Of a stretch of DNA of 5,931 nt, positions 3,062 through 5,931 are shown in pieces. The stretch covers positions 1 to 5,931 of the forward strand of contig JAFSNU010000262.1 of NCBI GenBank assembly GCA_017447325.1. Direction: 5' to 3'. The DNA is from Synergistaceae bacterium (GTDB taxonomy: Bacteria > Synergistota > Synergistia > Synergistales > Aminobacteriaceae). Both the position numbers and the translations under genes were made by a program. Below the pieces are notes generated by a model. That model was not told the DNA's origin and ran no database searches. It saw nothing but the letters and a program-made list of their open reading frames with translations. Position 1 is the first letter of the stretch. Each line of letters opens with the position of its first letter.

Positions 3062-5931
3062 TTGTCAGCTCTGCGCGATGTAATTTATAAATATAAAGAT
3101 AAATTTAATAATTTAAATAAAGCTCAAGCCGAGAATGCTGCAAAAGGACGCTGGTTCGAGAAAATTTGCAAATATTTCTTTAAGCATGATTTATATTATA
3201 AACAGCGTTTCGAGGAAGTCTGGCTGTGGAATGACTGGCCGGGTCGAAATAATATGCCGGACACGGGAATTGATTTAGTAGCAAAGCTCAAAAATCTTGA
3301 AGCTTATTGCGCAATTCAATGCAAATTTTACGAACACGGACATAAAGTCAGCAAGCCTGAAATAGATTCGTTTTTATCAGCGAGCGGCAAGAAAGATTTT
3401 GCAGAACGAATTATAGTCTCGTTCGCTGATGATTGGAATAAAAACGCCGAGGACGCTATTCAAGATCAGCAAGTCCCGTGCGTGAGACTAAGCTTTAATA
3501 ATTTAGAGCAGAGCGCAATTGACTGGAGCGCATTTGAGCTTGATAATTTAGATAAAGTAAAGTATAAAGCTCAAAAGATTTTGCGCGAAGATCAGCTCGA
3601 GGCGGTTGATAAAGTTATAAGCGGCTTTAAGTCTCATGATCGCGGCAAGTTGATAATGGCATGCGGCACCGGCAAAACTTTCACGTCTTTAAAAATTGCT
3701 GAGAAATTTGCGGGACGCGGCGGCGTTGTTTTATTTTTAGTCCCGTCTATTGCTTTATTAAATCAAAGCTTGATGGCTTATAATTCAGATCATGATATTA
3801 ATTTAAATTTAATATTATTCGCCGTATGTTCTGATAAGACAGTCGGACAAAGCAAAGATGACGAAGATTTAAGCATAATCGACTTGGCCTGTCCTGCTAC
3901 TACTAATACAAGCGAATTATTAAGCGCGTGGAACGCAATTCCTAAAGCTGATAAAGAAAATTCTATGACTGTCGTGTTCTCAACTTATCAGTCTTTAAAC
4001 GTCATAACTCAGGCGCAGCAAAATAATTTTAATGATTTTGATTTAGTTATCTGCGATGAAGCCCACAGGACAACCGGCGTGACTTTGAAAGACGAAGTTG
4101 ATAAAGGCGAAGAGTCAAGTTTCGTTAAAGTTCATGATGATAAATATATTAAAGCAAGAAAGCGTTTGTACATGACGGCGACGCCCAGAATATTTAAAGC
4201 ATCTCAGGCTCGCAGGGCTGCCGAGGCCGGAGCGGTGTTGTGTTCAATGGACGACGAGACTAAATACGGGCCGGAATTTTACAGATTAAGTTTTAGCAAG
4301 GCCGTCAAGCTTGGCCTATTGAGCGATTATAAAGTTATGATCTTAGCAGTTGACGAGGGATTTATCAGCGACGGCATCGCAGCTCATGATGATAATAATG
4401 AAATTAAATTAAGCGACGCGGCAAAAATTATTGGCTGCTGGAAAGGCTTGTCTAAAAAATTATCTGCTGAGAGTATGCGGGATTTAAATTTGCTCGCCGA
4501 TCCCGCGCCGATGAGAAGTGCGGTCGCGTTCAGCAGCTCGATTAAAAATTCAAAATTTTTCACGAATAATTTTAATAATATAGTAAAAGTATTTGATAAG
4601 GCTGATAAAAAAATTGATAAGCTCACGGCCTGCGAAGTGCATCATATTGACGGCACTGACTCAGTGCTTAAACGCAGCGTTGAAATTGCGTGGCTTAAAG
4701 ATTTAAATAATAATAATTCAGGCTGCAGAATTTTGTCTAATGCTAAATGCTTGTCAGAGGGCGTTGACGTTCCGGCTCTCGATGCAATTTTATTTTTAAA
4801 TCCAAGAAAGTCTGACGTTGATATAGTGCAGAGCGTCGGGCGGGTGATGCGACGCGCTGATAATAAAAAATTCGGCTATGTGATCTTGCCTGTTGTAGTT
4901 CCCAGCGATATAAAGCCTGAAGAGGCGTTAAATAATAATGAAAGTTATAAAGCAGTCTGGCAGGTGCTGCAAGCTTTGCGCGCTCATGACGATACGTTTA
5001 ATTCTATAGTAAATTCTATAAACTTGAACGGCGATACAGGCGGCAAAATTATAATTGACGTGATAGGCAAGCCTGGGGCTGATGGCAAGAGCGGGAATAA
5101 TAATACTCAGATTAATATTAATTTTCCGGTCGAGAAGCTGCGCGATTTTATTAAAGTAAAAATTGTTGAGAAGTGCGGCGATAGAGAGTACTGGGATAAA
5201 TGGGCGCGTGATATGGCACTTATAGCTCAGGCTCATTCAACGAGAATTAATAGTTTATTAAATTCTAATAAGCCGGAAGTTATAAAAATTTTTGACGAGT
5301 ATTTAAGCGGCCTGCGCAAAAATATTAACGGGGCTATCACTCAGGACGAGGCTGTTAATATGCTCTCGCAGCAGTTAATCACCAAGCCCGTTTTTGATTT
5401 AATATTTAATAATTTCTCGGCGAATAATCCAGTGTCCAAAACTCTTGAGAAAATTTTGAGCTGGCTTGAAACTCAAGGCTTAGACAGCGAGACCGAGCAG
5501 CTCGAAAAATTTTATGAAGATGTTAAATCAAAAATTGCGATCGTCAAGACTGACTCAGGCCGGCAGAAAGTTATTAAAGACTTATACGAAAGATTTTTCC
5601 AGATAGCATTTAAAAAGACGTCCGAACGTTTAGGAATTGTTTACACGCCGAACGAAGTTGTTGATTTTATTTTGCGCAGCGCGGACTGGGCTGTTAAACA
5701 TGAGCTTAATATTCCCGAAGGCTTGAGCGCACGGGGCGTTAATATTCTTGACCCGTTCACAGGCACGGGAACTTTTATCGTGCGTTTAATTCAGCTCGGA
5801 ATTTTGAAACCGGAAATTTTAGAGCATAAATATAATCATGAGCTGCACGCGAACGAAATTTTATTACTGGCGTATTATATAGCAGCCGTTAATATCGAGT
5901 CGGCTTATCATGAGGCATTAAATAATAATAA
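3062..5931 (+). CDS. Type ISP restriction-modification enzyme, 3' end cut by window edge
   Basis: A single chain combines endonuclease, DNA translocase and methyltransferase, as in LlaGI/LlaBIII-type enzymes; 956 codons are open to the right edge. Visible in order: an Mrr-like nuclease with PDTGIDLVA (Asp67, Asp71) and Gln86-Cys-Lys88, the QxK variant of the PD-(D/E)XK core; an SF2 helicase with Walker A GTGKT (202-206), DEAH (332-335), MTATPR (371-376) and motif VI QSVGRVMRR (590-598); a coupler (about 650-855); and the methyltransferase beginning at YTPNEVVDF (861 on), with AdoMet motif I DPFTGTGTF (897-905). The NPPY catalytic motif and target recognition domain would lie beyond the window; family proteins are about 1,500-1,600 residues, so roughly 60% is seen. 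The TTG at 3062 directly follows an in-frame TGA, and the next ATG falls inside the nuclease core. The frame is intact at all motifs checked. Such enzymes methylate their own DNA and cut unmodified phage DNA after translocating; the recognition site cannot be read here. Confidence 0.95.
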   Translation, partial: MSALRDVIYKYKDKFNNLNKAQAENAAKGRWFEKICKYFFKHDLYYKQRFEEVWLWNDWPGRNNMPDTGIDLVAKLKNLEAYCAIQCKFYEHGHKVSKPEIDSFLSASGKKDFAERIIVSFADDWNKNAEDAIQDQQVPCVRLSFNNLEQSAIDWSAFELDNLDKVKYKAQKILREDQLEAVDKVISGFKSHDRGKLIMACGTGKTFTSLKIAEKFAGRGGVVLFLVPSIALLNQSLMAYNSDHDINLNLILFAVCSDKTVGQSKDDEDLSIIDLACPATTNTSELLSAWNAIPKADKENSMTVVFSTYQSLNVITQAQQNNFNDFDLVICDEAHRTTGVTLKDEVDKGEESSFVKVHDDKYIKARKRLYMTATPRIFKASQARRAAEAGAVLCSMDDETKYGPEFYRLSFSKAVKLGLLSDYKVMILAVDEGFISDGIAAHDDNNEIKLSDAAKIIGCWKGLSKKLSAESMRDLNLLADPAPMRSAVAFSSSIKNSKFFTNNFNNIVKVFDKADKKIDKLTACEVHHIDGTDSVLKRSVEIAWLKDLNNNNSGCRILSNAKCLSEGVDVPALDAILFLNPRKSDVDIVQSVGRVMRRADNKKFGYVILPVVVPSDIKPEEALNNNESYKAVWQVLQALRAHDDTFNSIVNSINLNGDTGGKIIIDVIGKPGADGKSGNNNTQININFPVEKLRDFIKVKIVEKCGDREYWDKWARDMALIAQAHSTRINSLLNSNKPEVIKIFDEYLSGLRKNINGAITQDEAVNMLSQQLITKPVFDLIFNNFSANNPVSKTLEKILSWLETQGLDSETEQLEKFYEDVKSKIAIVKTDSGRQKVIKDLYERFFQIAFKKTSERLGIVYTPNEVVDFILRSADWAVKHELNIPEGLSARGVNILDPFTGTGTFIVRLIQLGILKPEILEHKYNHELHANEILLLAYYIAAVNIESAYHEALNNN

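Noticed and set aside
3058..3094. TTG at 3058 as start of the Type ISP gene
   Set aside because: This frame meets TAA within about ten codons; the correct frame starts at TTG 3062.
4384..5236. Two minus-strand open frames (4384-4626 and 4928-5236)
   Set aside because: Both are antisense to the Type ISP gene, in its helicase C-terminal and coupler parts, and lack start signals; they are by-products of A/T-rich codon use.

Overview
The window looks like an anti-phage defence locus in an AT-rich bacterial genome. It is rich in Asn/Lys codons (AAT, AAA, TTA) and in AGGTG-type ribosome binding sites. Expanded Rpn-family nucleases and atypical Hsp70 paralogues are common in anaerobic gut and rumen bacteria (Synergistota, Bacillota and similar), but the sequence does not fix the phylum.

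Layout. (1) Positions 1-1613, minus strand: an Hsp70-family ATPase, intact at its N-terminus and cut by the left edge of the window. (2) 1614-1725: an AT-rich divergent intergenic region. (3) 1726-2640, plus strand: a full-length Rpn (recombination-promoting nuclease) gene with a TTG start. Inside its 3' end, in frame, is a strong Shine-Dalgarno plus ATG at 2386, which should make the separate C-terminal protein known as RpnS. (4) 2680-2910: a free-standing second copy of exactly that C-terminal module, with the same Shine-Dalgarno and start but no nuclease domain. (5) 2911-3061: an intergenic region repeating most of region 2. (6) 3062 to the right edge: a large single-chain Type ISP restriction-modification enzyme (Mrr-like nuclease, SF2 translocase, coupler, start of an adenine methyltransferase). 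Its target recognition domain lies outside the window.

How the parts may work together. Rpn proteins are known as toxin-antitoxin systems built as genes within genes: the full-length nuclease is the toxin and the short C-terminal product blocks it. Here the antitoxin module appears twice, once inside the toxin gene and once as a separate downstream cistron, with different numbers of a four-residue repeat. The Rpn cassette lies between two direct repeats of about 76 bp. This suggests that it was inserted into, or can be lost from, an older divergent Hsp70 / Type ISP promoter region. The defence role and the cassette model are inferences from homology and layout.

No tRNA, rRNA, CRISPR array or insertion sequence was seen. 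No gene-free stretch exceeds about 150 bp.
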